Assembly: GCA_021793375.1 (NCBI GenBank)
Contig: JAJYSY010000007.1
Span: forward strand, 1-42,393
Length of the DNA: 42,393 nucleotides
Reading direction: 5' to 3'
DNA from: Bacteroidota bacterium
GTDB lineage: Bacteria; Bacteroidota; Bacteroidia; Flavobacteriales; Flavobacteriaceae
The notes below the pieces were generated by a model. That model made no database searches and was not told the DNA's origin. It worked only from the letters and a program-made list of their open reading frames with translations. Position numbers and translations under genes: made by a program. Of this stretch, positions 1-8,379 are shown piece by piece; position 1 is the stretch's first letter, and each line of letters begins with the position of its first letter.

Positions 1-48
1 TCTATTCTTACATTTATGACTTATTATTAACTCAAAAATTAAATTAAT

Positions 49-282
49 ATGTCAAATAATGAAGACTGGCTGAAAAGCTTAATCACTAAAACTCCACAAG
101 AAGGAAGAGAATTAGCAATTACAATGGCAAGAAAAACTATTGGAGCCATTCAATCAGATCCTGAAATCAAAAAAGAATTAAGAGAAAAATATGCCAGAGA
201 TGCCGGTCAATTAATTGCTTCTGCAGAAGTTGTGGCACTTGAATTTCAAACCGTTGCAGCAGCCAATAATTACTGGAAATAA
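49..282 (+). CDS. small conserved-looking protein of unknown function (77 aa)
   Basis: I do not recognise this protein. It is 77 residues, charged and predicted mostly helical, with no signal peptide, membrane segment or cysteine. The N-terminal half is rich in Lys, Arg and Glu; the C-terminal third is an Ala/Val-rich helix ending NNYWK. The ATG follows an A-rich stretch typical of Bacteroidota starts. TACATTTA at 9-16 is one base from the -7 consensus TAnnTTTG, so a promoter may lie at the window edge. The gene is alone on its strand and ends at a strong hairpin terminator shared with the convergent ddh gene. Its composition and clean boundaries suggest a real gene; no function is proposed. 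Confidence 0.6.
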   Translation: MSNNEDWLKSLITKTPQEGRELAITMARKTIGAIQSDPEIKKELREKYARDAGQLIASAEVVALEFQTVAAANNYWK

Positions 283-292
283 TTTTATTTTT

Positions 293-329
293 AAAAAAGA
301 TTTTTCTCTTTAAGGGAAAAATCTTTTTT
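293..329. terminator. bidirectional Rho-independent terminator
   Basis: There is a perfect 14-base inverted repeat: AAAAAAGATTTTTC at 293-306 and GAAAAATCTTTTTT at 316-329, with a 9-base loop. The A- and T-rich arms give a T-tract in both directions. It lies between the convergent genes ending at 282 (+) and 331 (-), so it can end both transcripts. Confidence 0.8.
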
Positions 330-330
330 C

Positions 331-1308
331 TTATAATAATTCTTTTCTCAAATCCGCAGGAGATTTAGGAGAAAGCATTCCTAACGGAATGTCAAAAACA
401 CTAATAGCTCCTGATTTTCCGTTTTTACTTAAACGAAAAACAGCTCTTGAAAAAGCAACTAAAACACTGGAAGTAAATTCAGGATTACTCGCTAAATTCA
501 AAGAAAACTCAAAAATCTGTTTATTGTTTTTTGCAGAATTCCCGGCGCGAATTACATTTCCACCGTGGGGCATTGCTTGATGATTTTTTTTAAATTCTTC
601 TTCGCTGATAAAATGTACTTCCGTGTGATAAGGAGCAAAATAATCCGGCATGGTAATAATATCTTTTTCCACTTTTGCAGCATCAGTATTTTCTTCTAAA
701 ACTACATAACAAATCCTGTTGTGCATCTTTTCTGCCGGAAAATCGGGTTGTTTCCCTTGATAAACTTCTTGTATAGCATTTTTATCAGGGATGGTATATT
801 GTGCTGCTAATTTTACGCCTTCCACTTTTCTTAACGCATCGGAATGTCCTTGGCTCAAACCTTTTCCCCAAAAAGTATAGGTTTTTCCTTCGGGTAAAAC
901 ACTTTCTCCCAATAAACGCAACATAGAAAAAAGCCCGGGATCCCAACCTGTGGAAATCAAACTTAAATGTTGATTCTTCTTAGCTTGTAAATCTACAGTT
1001 TTAAAATATTCAGGAATATTGGCATGGGTGTCAAAACTATCTACCGTATTAAAATATTTTGCAATTTCAGGGGTTTGTTGAGGCAAATCTTTAGCAGATC
1101 CTCCACATAAAATCATTACATCAATTTTGGATTGAAAATCCTTAAGTTGATTCATATTATAAACCGGAGCAGCACTTAAAACTTGTGCAGCAGGACGCCG
1201 ACTAAAAACTGCAACCAATTCCATATCTTTGTTTTGAGAAATGGCCATTTCTACTCCTTTTCCTAAATTTCCATAACCGACAATTCCTAACTTTATTTTT
1301 TTATGCAT
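331..1308 (-). CDS. ddh: meso-diaminopimelate D-dehydrogenase
   Basis: This NADP-dependent enzyme (EC 1.4.1.16) reductively aminates L-2-amino-6-oxopimelate (tetrahydrodipicolinate) directly to meso-diaminopimelate. It thus gives lysine and the peptidoglycan cross-linking residue in one step. The 325 residues match the family's usual 320-326. An N-terminal Rossmann motif GIVGYGNLGKG lies near residues 8-18. Family blocks are visible: DSFDTHANIPEYF around residue 92, STGWDPGLFSMLR around 118 and GLSQGHSDALRKV around 150. It is a cytoplasmic homodimer in characterised members. The gene stands alone, divergent from the membrane-protein gene at 1368, with a good Bacteroidota promoter just upstream (1333-1363). 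Confidence 0.93.
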   Translation of the reverse strand: MHKKIKLGIVGYGNLGKGVEMAISQNKDMELVAVFSRRPAAQVLSAAPVYNMNQLKDFQSKIDVMILCGGSAKDLPQQTPEIAKYFNTVDSFDTHANIPEYFKTVDLQAKKNQHLSLISTGWDPGLFSMLRLLGESVLPEGKTYTFWGKGLSQGHSDALRKVEGVKLAAQYTIPDKNAIQEVYQGKQPDFPAEKMHNRICYVVLEENTDAAKVEKDIITMPDYFAPYHTEVHFISEEEFKKNHQAMPHGGNVIRAGNSAKNNKQIFEFSLNLASNPEFTSSVLVAFSRAVFRLSKNGKSGAISVFDIPLGMLSPKSPADLRKELL

Positions 1309-1332
1309 ACGATTTATCCTGATTATTTTTTA

Positions 1333-1363
1333 CAAATATAAAATCAAATTAAGGAGAAAGAAA
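1333..1363 (-). promoter_or_regulatory. ddh: candidate Bacteroidota sigma-A promoter for ddh
   Basis: On the minus strand, TATATTTG (1333-1340) matches the -7 consensus TAnnTTTG exactly. TTTC (1360-1363) stands in for the -33 TTTG with the standard 19-base spacer. Predicted transcription start falls a few bases downstream, giving a leader of about 20 bases before the ATG at 1308. The -33 box overlaps the start region of the divergent gene. Confidence 0.45.
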
Positions 1364-1367
1364 ATCT

Positions 1368-1892
1368 TTGAAGGGCTTATATTTGCAGTTATTACTAACT
1401 TTAAAAACAAACTTTTTGAATTTTTCTTATTTAAGTATACATTCTTTAATCAGGTGGTTTGTTTTGATTGCTTTAGTGCTTTCTCTGATTAGAGCTTATC
1501 AAGGTTGGATAAAAAATAAAAGCAAAAATACTTTTGATAAAATACTTGAAAAATTCATTTTATTCTTTTTAAATCTACAATTGCTTTTAGGCTTGTTTTT
1601 ATATATTAAAAGTCCGATTGTACATTATTTTCTTCAAAATTTTAAAACTTCTCTTCCGCAAACAGAATTAAGATTTTTCGGAATGGAACACATCACAGCT
1701 ATGATAATCAGTGTGTTTTTGATTAATATTGGAATTTATAAAGCAAATAAAAAACCAAGAAAAACACTTTATTTCAAAACTATTGCTTTGTGGTTTACAC
1801 CAGCTTTTATCATCATATTTTGTTCTATTCCTTGGTCTTTTTCTCCTTTTACGAGCAGACCGGATTTTAGATTTTTGACGGATTTGCTGTAA
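1368..1892 (+). CDS. small integral membrane protein, function unknown
   Basis: Up to 174 residues with four hydrophobic segments, roughly residues 25-43, 61-82, 105-124 and 137-157, so an inner-membrane protein. The motif SIHSLIRWFVLIAL at the first helix, with a His and an Arg, resembles the first helix of small haem-b-like or DUF membrane proteins common in flavobacteria. I cannot tie it to a characterised family. The start is uncertain. There is no ATG near the N-terminus; translation could begin at TTG 1368, preceded by AAGGAG at 1351-1356, or at the in-frame TTG 1416, which would give MNFSYLSIHS and a more natural first helix. It is divergent from ddh and 65 bases upstream of another membrane-protein gene. 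Confidence 0.6.
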   Translation: MKGLYLQLLLTLKTNFLNFSYLSIHSLIRWFVLIALVLSLIRAYQGWIKNKSKNTFDKILEKFILFFLNLQLLLGLFLYIKSPIVHYFLQNFKTSLPQTELRFFGMEHITAMIISVFLINIGIYKANKKPRKTLYFKTIALWFTPAFIIIFCSIPWSFSPFTSRPDFRFLTDLL

Positions 1893-1957
1893 AAACTATA
1901 TATTTTTTAATAATATTGAAATTGTCTTAACTGAATACATAAATCATTTCATAAAAA

Positions 1958-2680
1958 ATGTTTAAACGCATAGGAAGAAAAAGAACTCCTAAACATAACT
2001 TACAGATTGCTTCATTCTTGTCTTTTGTAGCCGGAATTGTTGGAGCAGTGGGTTTTTTTTCAGTTACTGCACTAACCACAAATGTAACCGGACATTTTTC
2101 TTTTCTTGTAGATGGGGTTTTTCATCTTGATTTTAGAAAAGCACTTATTTTTTTCTTATACATTCAGTTTTTCTTTTTAGGATCTTTTTTATCTAATTTT
2201 TTAGTAGAGTATATTTCTCGAAAAAATTCTGATTATGTTTATGTGATTCCTACTTTTATAGAAAGTATGATTTTATTAATATTAGGAATTACAGGAAAAT
2301 ATATAGTAACCGATTATCCGGATTTTATCGCTTGTGTTTTACTTTTTACTATGGGTTTGCAAAACGCTTTGGTTACCCGAATTTCAAATGCAGTAGTAAG
2401 AACTACACACCTTACCGGACTTTTTACAGATTTGGGAATTGAATTTTCGCAATTGTTTTTCTTTAAAACTAAAAAATCCAGAAAAGAACTTTATACTATA
2501 ATAAAACTGCGTTTTACGATTATTACTTTTTTCTTTTTGGGAGGAATCACCGGAGGATTTTTCTATACTAAAATTCAGCTTTACACATTGATTATAGCTG
2601 CAGTTATTTTATTGTTGGCTATTAGATATGAAAGTCTCAAATTAAGGTTGAGATTATTACAACGCAGAATTAATCGATAA
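1958..2680 (+). CDS. YoaK/DUF1275 family membrane protein
   Basis: 240 residues with about six hydrophobic segments and a basic N-terminus (MFKRIGRKRTPKHN) that should stay cytoplasmic. The first helix pair contains AGIVGAVGFFSVTALTTNVTGH, a hallmark of the DUF1275/YoaK family in which the N-V-T-G-H block follows a Gly-rich helix. A second family block lies near residue 145: GLQNALVTRISNAVVRTTHLTG. Members are small integral membrane proteins, often predicted transporters, without an established substrate. The C-terminus is a basic tail (RYESLKLRLRLLQRRINR). The neighbouring lipoprotein begins 10 bases downstream, so the two are probably co-transcribed. Confidence 0.8.
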   Translation: MFKRIGRKRTPKHNLQIASFLSFVAGIVGAVGFFSVTALTTNVTGHFSFLVDGVFHLDFRKALIFFLYIQFFFLGSFLSNFLVEYISRKNSDYVYVIPTFIESMILLILGITGKYIVTDYPDFIACVLLFTMGLQNALVTRISNAVVRTTHLTGLFTDLGIEFSQLFFFKTKKSRKELYTIIKLRFTIITFFFLGGITGGFFYTKIQLYTLIIAAVILLLAIRYESLKLRLRLLQRRINR

Positions 2681-2690
2681 AAAATAACTT

Positions 2691-3353
2691 ATGTCTAAAT
2701 TCAAAATAATAACATTTTTACTTTTAATTTTATTGATAAGCTGTAAAAATGATTCTGAAGAAAAAACAGTTTCAAAACCTGAAACAGAAGAATCTGCTGA
2801 AGATAAAAACGAGGAAATTAATTTTTCTACCATAGAAAACCAAACTTTAGAAAATTGGAAAAAATATTATCAAACAATGGATTCAGCTTTTAATCTGGCT
2901 GAATTTGAATTTGTTTCCACTTCTGATTTAGAAAGCATGAAAGGAAGTGTTCATGCAAAATATGAAGAAGAATTTGATACCATCTACAACAATTTTTTAA
3001 TCTACAGTCCAAGCAAAGAAAAATACCTGGATATTGATAGTTATTATTGGCAGATAAAAGAAGAAGAAGGAAAAGATGAAATTCTTTATGCAGCAGATCA
3101 GGAAATAAATGTAATAGATTTACAAGATTCTACCATACATAGAATTGCTTTTCGCGGTCCTTCTTTTACGGTGGAAGATGCTTATTGGAAAGATGAAAAT
3201 CAAGTGGTTTTATTGGAAGGAACTTATGAAAGTTCGCCAAATATTAATGTAATAGATTTAGAAAAAGAGAAAATCTACAGTTATTCTTATCCGGATACTT
3301 TAAATAAAAGAAGTTTATATACAGACAAAAGAATTAAAGAAAAAATCGAATAA
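2691..3353 (+). CDS. lipoprotein of unknown function
   Basis: 220 residues beginning with a lipoprotein signal peptide, a hydrophobic stretch LLLILLISC with the lipidated Cys at residue 18. An acidic low-complexity linker follows (about residues 20-42, rich in Glu and Asp) that would hold the domain away from the membrane. The rest is a soluble domain with two similar NVIDL strands (about residues 138 and 187), suggesting a small beta-propeller-like or beta-sandwich fold with short repeats. No catalytic motif or family was recognised. It starts 10 bases after the YoaK-like gene, which suggests a shared transcript. A 138-base non-coding gap follows before the sugar operon. Confidence 0.7.
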   Translation: MSKFKIITFLLLILLISCKNDSEEKTVSKPETEESAEDKNEEINFSTIENQTLENWKKYYQTMDSAFNLAEFEFVSTSDLESMKGSVHAKYEEEFDTIYNNFLIYSPSKEKYLDIDSYYWQIKEEEGKDEILYAADQEINVIDLQDSTIHRIAFRGPSFTVEDAYWKDENQVVLLEGTYESSPNINVIDLEKEKIYSYSYPDTLNKRSLYTDKRIKEKIE

Positions 3354-3449
3354 ATAAAATTATTTGCTTTAAAAAAAACTTCATTTATAACTTCTTCAAA
3401 CCCATTAAGAATTGAATTTATACGATTAAGTATATAAACGCTTTCCCTC

Positions 3450-3457
3450 TACTTTTG
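3450..3457 (+). promoter_or_regulatory. possible -7 box for the 12-gene sugar operon
   Basis: TACTTTTG is an exact match to TAnnTTTG, 35 bases before the first gene of the operon and the only such match in the 138-base gap. The expected -33 position (3427-3430, TAAG) matches the consensus poorly, so the call is tentative. Confidence 0.28.
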
Positions 3458-3491
3458 AGGATACAAACAAATAATTATAAAAATTGTATTC

Positions 3492-4184
3492 TTGAAAAAG
3501 CAGAAAAAAATAGTTTTAATCACCGGTGGAGCAGGAGGAATAGGAACAGCTATAACTAAAAAATTAGCGGTTTCAAACTTTGATGTTATATGCACAGATT
3601 GTAAAGAAAAACAAAACTTCCCGACTGCTTTCTTTTCTTGTGATCTTAGAAAAGCGGAAGAAATTCAACAACTTTATAATTGGACAACTCGAAATTATGG
3701 AATTCCTCATATTTTAATTTTAAATGCCGGATTAGGAATTAAAGAAAAACTTGCTGAAGGAGATCCTGAAAAATGGCAAAAAGTTTTTGATGTAAATCTA
3801 ATGGGAGCTCTAAGATGTTTAAGAGCTTTTCTTCCGGAAATGTTGATGCAAAAAAACAGCCAAGTTATTTTTATTTCTTCAGTTGCTGCAAATCAACCTT
3901 TTGAATATGGCGGAATTTATAGTGCTTCAAAAACAGCATTAGAAATAATTGCCGAAACTTTAAGATTAGAAAATCCTTCAAAACTTCAAGTCACCACTAT
4001 TGCTTTAGGAGCAGTAAATACCGATTTTTTTAAAAATCAATTATCCGGATTTTCCACAACAGATTATTCTACAGAAATGTTGGATGCCACAAAAATAGCC
4101 GACACCATATATAGATGCATTAATACTTCTGAAAATCAGCAAATCAATAAAATTACTATTCGTCCAAAACATCAAGTTTTTTAA
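3492..4184 (+). CDS. short-chain dehydrogenase/reductase (classical SDR), first gene of the sugar operon
   Basis: 230 residues with the full classical SDR set: cofactor loop TGGAGGIG (11-18), NAG (78-80), catalytic Ser near 129-130 (FISSVAA) and catalytic Y143/K147 (YSASK). It should be a cytoplasmic NAD(P)-dependent oxidoreductase acting on a hydroxyl or keto group. Substrate cannot be read from sequence; context suggests a sugar or cyclitol intermediate. Translation appears to begin at a TTG codon, since no ATG lies in frame near the Rossmann motif, and this gives a natural MKKQKKIVLITGG start. It is 24 bases upstream of the epimerase gene and heads a co-directional run of 12 genes with no internal terminator. 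Confidence 0.85.
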   Translation: MKKQKKIVLITGGAGGIGTAITKKLAVSNFDVICTDCKEKQNFPTAFFSCDLRKAEEIQQLYNWTTRNYGIPHILILNAGLGIKEKLAEGDPEKWQKVFDVNLMGALRCLRAFLPEMLMQKNSQVIFISSVAANQPFEYGGIYSASKTALEIIAETLRLENPSKLQVTTIALGAVNTDFFKNQLSGFSTTDYSTEMLDATKIADTIYRCINTSENQQINKITIRPKHQVF

Positions 4185-4208
4185 AAATAACAACTAATCA
4201 AAAATATT

Positions 4209-5321
4209 ATGAAAGGAAAAATATTAATCACCGGAGGAGCCGGATTTATAGGTTCTCATCTTACAGATGAATTGATAAATCAAGGATATGAAGTAAGAAT
4301 TCTTGATACTCTCTGCGAACAAGTTCATGGGCCAAATGCTGAAATCCCAAAATATTTACATCCCGAAGCTCATTTTATAAAAGGAGATATTTGTGATAGA
4401 AATAAAGTTAAAAAAGCCCTCGAAAACATAGATGCTGTTTTTCATTTTGCCGCAAAAGTAGGGGTAGGACAAAGCATGTATGAATTAGAAAAATATACAA
4501 AAATCAATAATCTGGGAACCGCGATTCTGTTGGAAGAAATCATTAAAAATCCTATAAAAAAACTCATTGTTGCTTCCAGCATGAGTATTTATGGAGAAGG
4601 ATTATATAAAAATCAAGAAAATAAACTTCAAACAAAATTACATCGAAATTTAGAAGATTTAAAAAATGAAAAATGGGAACTTTATGAAGAAGGACAAGCT
4701 TTAAAACCTATTCCAACTCCGGAAACCAAAACTCCCGAATTATCTTCTATTTATGCGTTGTCTAAATATGATCAAGAAAAATTGTGCTTAATCACCGGAA
4801 AAGCTTATAAAATTCCTACTGTGGCTTTAAGATTTTTCAATGTTTATGGAACAAGACAAGCTTTATCAAATCCATACACCGGAGTTTTAGCAATTTTTGC
4901 ATCGAGATTATTAAATGAAAATCCTCCTTTAATTTTTGAAGATGGAAAACAAAAAAGAGATTTTATCCATGTAAAAGATGTAGCAAAAGCTTGTCTGGCA
5001 ACTTTAGAAACCTCAGCAGCAGATGGAGAAACCTTAAATGTGGGAAGCGGAAAATCTTATACGATTAATCAAATCGCTGAAGCACTTCAAAAAGTATTAA
5101 AGAAAAATATTTCTCCTAAAATCACTCAAAAATATAGAGTAGGAGATATCAGACATTGTTTTGCAAATATTGAAAAAATGCAAAAATGCTTAGGTTTTTC
5201 TCCTCAAATAGCATTAGAAGAAGGTTTAGCAGAATTAGCCAATTGGTTAAAAGAACAAACAGCTGTTGACAATTTTGAAAAAGCCGGAACTGAATTATCC
5301 TCTCGTGGATTAACTGTTTAA
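4209..5321 (+). CDS. NAD-dependent sugar-nucleotide epimerase, dTDP-L-rhamnose 4-epimerase-like
   Basis: 370-residue extended SDR. The NAD-binding motif TGGAGFIG is at 8-15, a serine cluster VASSMSIYGEG at 121-131 and the catalytic pair Y182/K186 in YALSK. Blocks such as HGPNAEIPKYLHPEAHF, KVGVGQSMYE and FFNVYGTRQALSNPYTGV resemble the group annotated as dTDP-L-rhamnose 4-epimerase or WcaG-like epimerase. That group usually carries Cys pairs in the insert between the serine motif and YxxxK; they are missing here. It should interconvert or dehydrate a nucleoside-diphosphate sugar in the cytoplasm. The exact substrate is inference. The C-terminal 20 residues after the fold look like a disordered tail. 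The next gene starts 8 bases downstream. Confidence 0.82.
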   Translation: MKGKILITGGAGFIGSHLTDELINQGYEVRILDTLCEQVHGPNAEIPKYLHPEAHFIKGDICDRNKVKKALENIDAVFHFAAKVGVGQSMYELEKYTKINNLGTAILLEEIIKNPIKKLIVASSMSIYGEGLYKNQENKLQTKLHRNLEDLKNEKWELYEEGQALKPIPTPETKTPELSSIYALSKYDQEKLCLITGKAYKIPTVALRFFNVYGTRQALSNPYTGVLAIFASRLLNENPPLIFEDGKQKRDFIHVKDVAKACLATLETSAADGETLNVGSGKSYTINQIAEALQKVLKKNISPKITQKYRVGDIRHCFANIEKMQKCLGFSPQIALEEGLAELANWLKEQTAVDNFEKAGTELSSRGLTV

Positions 5322-5329
5322 ATAAAATT

Positions 5330-7360
5330 ATGATGAAAAAACGCACAGAAAAAAACAACAAACCAATTATAGGAATTTTAGAATGGTTTAGACCAGGAGA
5401 ATATGATCAGGTAAAACAAGCCATAAAAGATTTAAAAGCTTTAAATATCAAGTGTTTAAGAACAGGGATTTCTTGGGCAGATTGGTATAAAGAAGAAACT
5501 AATGAATGGTATGATTGGTTGTTTAAAACCTTACATAAACATGTTGAAATTCTTCCTTGTTTTCATTATACCCCACCTATGTTGGGCGAAGAATCCAAGA
5601 CTTCTTCTCCGCCTAAAAACTTAAAAGATTATGCAGATTTTATAGATGTGATGATCACAGAATACGGAGAATATTTTGATTGGGTAGAATTGTGGAATGA
5701 ACCCAATAACCAATTGGACTATGATTTTACCTTAGATTATTCTTGGTATAAATTTTCTGAAATGATAGGAATGGCAGCACATTGGGCAAAAAAAAGAGGA
5801 AAAAAAACCTTGTTGGGCGGAATGAGTCCAATCGACCCGAATTGGTTGAAAATGATGGCAGAAAGAGGAGTTTTAGAATACATTGACGCGGTGGGAATTC
5901 ACGGATTTCCTGAAGTATTTGATCAAAAATGGAAAGGTTGGAAAAAAGAAATTGAAGATGTAAAAGAAGTTTTAAAAAAACATAATTTAAAAAAAGAAAT
6001 ATGGATTTCTGAAGTCGGATTTTCCACCTGGAATTATGATGAAGTAAAACAGTATGAAGAATTTAAAAAAGTGCTTCAAACTTCTGTAGAAAGAATTTAT
6101 TGGTATAGTTTAAAAGATTTAGATCCTTCTTTATCTACCACAGGTGGTTTTCATCTGGATGAAAGAGAATATCATTTTGGATTAAAAAACAATGAAGGAA
6201 AGAAAAAACTATTGTATAAATTGATTGAAAAAGATGGCGTAGAAAACATTGAAAATCATAAGTATATAGAAAAACAATATCAACCGATACAAGAAAAATA
6301 TATTTTAATCACCGGAGGAGCAGGATTTGTAGGTACTAATCTGACCGCAAAGCTTTTAGATTTAGGATATAAAGTGATGATTTACGACAATTTATATCGA
6401 GAAGGAGTAAAAGAAAATTTAAAATGGCTAAAAAATAAATATCGAGAAAATTTATTTATTCAAATTGCTGATATTAGAGAGAAAGAAGTTTTACAAAACT
6501 CAGTAAATAATGCTACAGCGGTTTTTCATTTTTCAGCTCAAGTAGCGGTAACAACTTCAATTACAAATCCTTTAGAAGATTATCAAATCAATTTATCAGG
6601 AACTTTTAATATTTTGGAGTGTATTAGAAAATCTTCTCATCAACCTCCATTATTTTTTACTTCTACCAATAAAGTTTATGGAAATTTAGAAAACTTAGAT
6701 TTCAAATTGAAAAAAACGCGTTATGAAGCTGTAAATCCGGAAATTAAAAACAAAGGAATTTCTGAAAAACAAGCTTTGGATTTTCATAGTCCTTATGGAT
6801 GTTCAAAAGGAGCAGCAGATCAATATATTTTAGATTACAGCAAAACTTATGGCTTAAAAACATTGGTTTTTAGAATGAGTTGTATTTATGGACCTCATCA
6901 ATTTGGAAATGAAGATCAAGGTTGGGTTGCACATTTTTTAATCAGTGTTTTAAAAGGAAAAGAAATCAGCATTTTTGGAAATGGAAAACAAGTTAGAGAT
7001 ATTCTTTATGCAGAAGATTTGGTAAATGCTTTTTTGCTGGCACTTAAAAATATAGATCAATTGCAAGGAGAGGTTTTCAATATTGGAGGAGGAACTGAAA
7101 ATGCAGTTAGTCTTCTTGAAATTCTTGATAAAATAGAAAAAATAACCACAATAACACCCAAAATAAATTTTGAGGATTGGCGAAGAGGAGATCAGTATTA
7201 TTATGTTTCTAACATTGATAAATTTTCTAAACTCACTGGTTGGAAACCTAAGTATAATATAGATGAAGGATTAGAAGCTTTATTGAATTGGTTTAAAAAA
7301 CATCGAAAATTCACTTCAGAATCAGCTTTAAAAATAAAAGATAAAAAAGTTTTGATATGA
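5330..7360 (+). CDS. fusion: clan GH-A glycoside hydrolase (GH39/beta-xylosidase-like) + CDP-paratose 2-epimerase-like SDR
   Basis: 676 residues in one uninterrupted frame with two enzymes. Residues about 12-300 form a TIM-barrel retaining glycosidase: VELWNEPNN places the acid/base at E124, and EIWISEVGFSTW places the nucleophile at E228. Residues about 323-665 form an extended SDR with TGGAGFVG (328-335), STNKVYG (445-451) and Y489/K493 (YGCSK). The STNKVYG and GKQVRDILYAEDLV blocks are those of CDP-paratose/tyvelose 2-epimerases. No signal peptide is present, so the hydrolase domain should act in the cytoplasm, unusual for this fold. The linker is about 20 residues. The stop overlaps the next start (ATGA). 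All catalytic residues are present in both halves; substrates are unknown. Confidence 0.85.
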   Translation: MMKKRTEKNNKPIIGILEWFRPGEYDQVKQAIKDLKALNIKCLRTGISWADWYKEETNEWYDWLFKTLHKHVEILPCFHYTPPMLGEESKTSSPPKNLKDYADFIDVMITEYGEYFDWVELWNEPNNQLDYDFTLDYSWYKFSEMIGMAAHWAKKRGKKTLLGGMSPIDPNWLKMMAERGVLEYIDAVGIHGFPEVFDQKWKGWKKEIEDVKEVLKKHNLKKEIWISEVGFSTWNYDEVKQYEEFKKVLQTSVERIYWYSLKDLDPSLSTTGGFHLDEREYHFGLKNNEGKKKLLYKLIEKDGVENIENHKYIEKQYQPIQEKYILITGGAGFVGTNLTAKLLDLGYKVMIYDNLYREGVKENLKWLKNKYRENLFIQIADIREKEVLQNSVNNATAVFHFSAQVAVTTSITNPLEDYQINLSGTFNILECIRKSSHQPPLFFTSTNKVYGNLENLDFKLKKTRYEAVNPEIKNKGISEKQALDFHSPYGCSKGAADQYILDYSKTYGLKTLVFRMSCIYGPHQFGNEDQGWVAHFLISVLKGKEISIFGNGKQVRDILYAEDLVNAFLLALKNIDQLQGEVFNIGGGTENAVSLLEILDKIEKITTITPKINFEDWRRGDQYYYVSNIDKFSKLTGWKPKYNIDEGLEALLNWFKKHRKFTSESALKIKDKKVLI

Positions 7361-8379
7361 GAGGTGAATTAAACAATCAAAAAGAGATTTTAGCAGTAGA
7401 AAATTCAACTACAATGCAAGCAGGAGTCATAAATTCTCCTCAAGAAATTGTGATTAAAGAAATTCCTATTCCAATTCCTAAAAAGGGAGAAGTCAGCATA
7501 AAATTAGAAGGCTGTGGAATTTGTGCTTCAAATTTACCAATTTGGGAAGGAAGAGATTGGTTTGATTATCCAATTTCTCCCGGAAATCCCGGGCATGAAG
7601 GCTGGGGAATTATAAAGGCTGTGGGAGATGAAAAAAAACAACATTTAATAGGAAAAAGAGTCACCGGATTAACCTATAATGCTTTTTCAAATTATGATCT
7701 CGCCAAAGTTGAAAACATAGTTGTTTTACCCAAAGAGTTTTCAACAAAACCTTTTCCCGGAGAACCTTTCGGATGTGTGATGAATATTTATGAAAGAAGT
7801 CAAATTTCTGCCGGAGAAAAAATTGCTGTTATAGGTTGTGGGTTTTTAGGCTTGGCTTTAATTCAATTATTAAAAAATAAAGGATGTGAAGTAATCGCTA
7901 TTTCAAGAAGAGATTTTTCTTTAGAAATGGCAAAAAAAATGGGAGCAGATATTTGTTTAAAATTAGAAAATCACACAGAAATAATTCAAGAAGTAAAACA
8001 AATTACCTCCGGAAAATTTTGTGATAAAAGCATTGAATGCACCGGAAAAGAATGGCCTTTAAATTTAGGGATAGAACTCACCAAAATAAATGGAAAACTC
8101 ATTGTTGCAGGATTTCATCAAGATGGAATGCGATCCATAAATATGCAACTTTTAAATTGGAGAGGAATTGATATGATCAGTGCTCACAGTAGAGATCCAA
8201 AAACTTATATCAAAGGAATTAAAAAAGCGATAAAAGCCATACAAAAAAATGAATTTAACCCTTTTCAATTGTTGACGCATAAATTTTCTTTAGAAGAATT
8301 AGAAAAGGGATTTCAATTTTTAAAAGAAAGACCTGACGGATTTATAAAAGCAATTATAACTTATGAAAACAACAGCTGA
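7357..8379 (+). CDS. zinc-type medium-chain alcohol dehydrogenase (MDR)
   Basis: 340 residues. Probable catalytic zinc ligands are C56 (GCGICASN), H80/E81 (PGHEGWG) and C140 (PFGCVMN). The NAD-binding Rossmann motif is VIGCGFLG (158-165). The four-cysteine structural-zinc lobe of classical horse-liver-type enzymes is absent, as in several sugar and polyol dehydrogenases. It should oxidise or reduce a secondary hydroxyl in the cytoplasm, and sits next to a Gfo/Idh/MocA enzyme that often works on the same kind of ring substrate. The annotated ATG overlaps the previous stop, supporting translational coupling. An alternative start at Met20 (7414) gives the length usual for the family, so the first 19 residues may not be translated. 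It overlaps the next gene by 17 bases. Confidence 0.83.
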   Translation: MRGELNNQKEILAVENSTTMQAGVINSPQEIVIKEIPIPIPKKGEVSIKLEGCGICASNLPIWEGRDWFDYPISPGNPGHEGWGIIKAVGDEKKQHLIGKRVTGLTYNAFSNYDLAKVENIVVLPKEFSTKPFPGEPFGCVMNIYERSQISAGEKIAVIGCGFLGLALIQLLKNKGCEVIAISRRDFSLEMAKKMGADICLKLENHTEIIQEVKQITSGKFCDKSIECTGKEWPLNLGIELTKINGKLIVAGFHQDGMRSINMQLLNWRGIDMISAHSRDPKTYIKGIKKAIKAIQKNEFNPFQLLTHKFSLEELEKGFQFLKERPDGFIKAIITYENNS

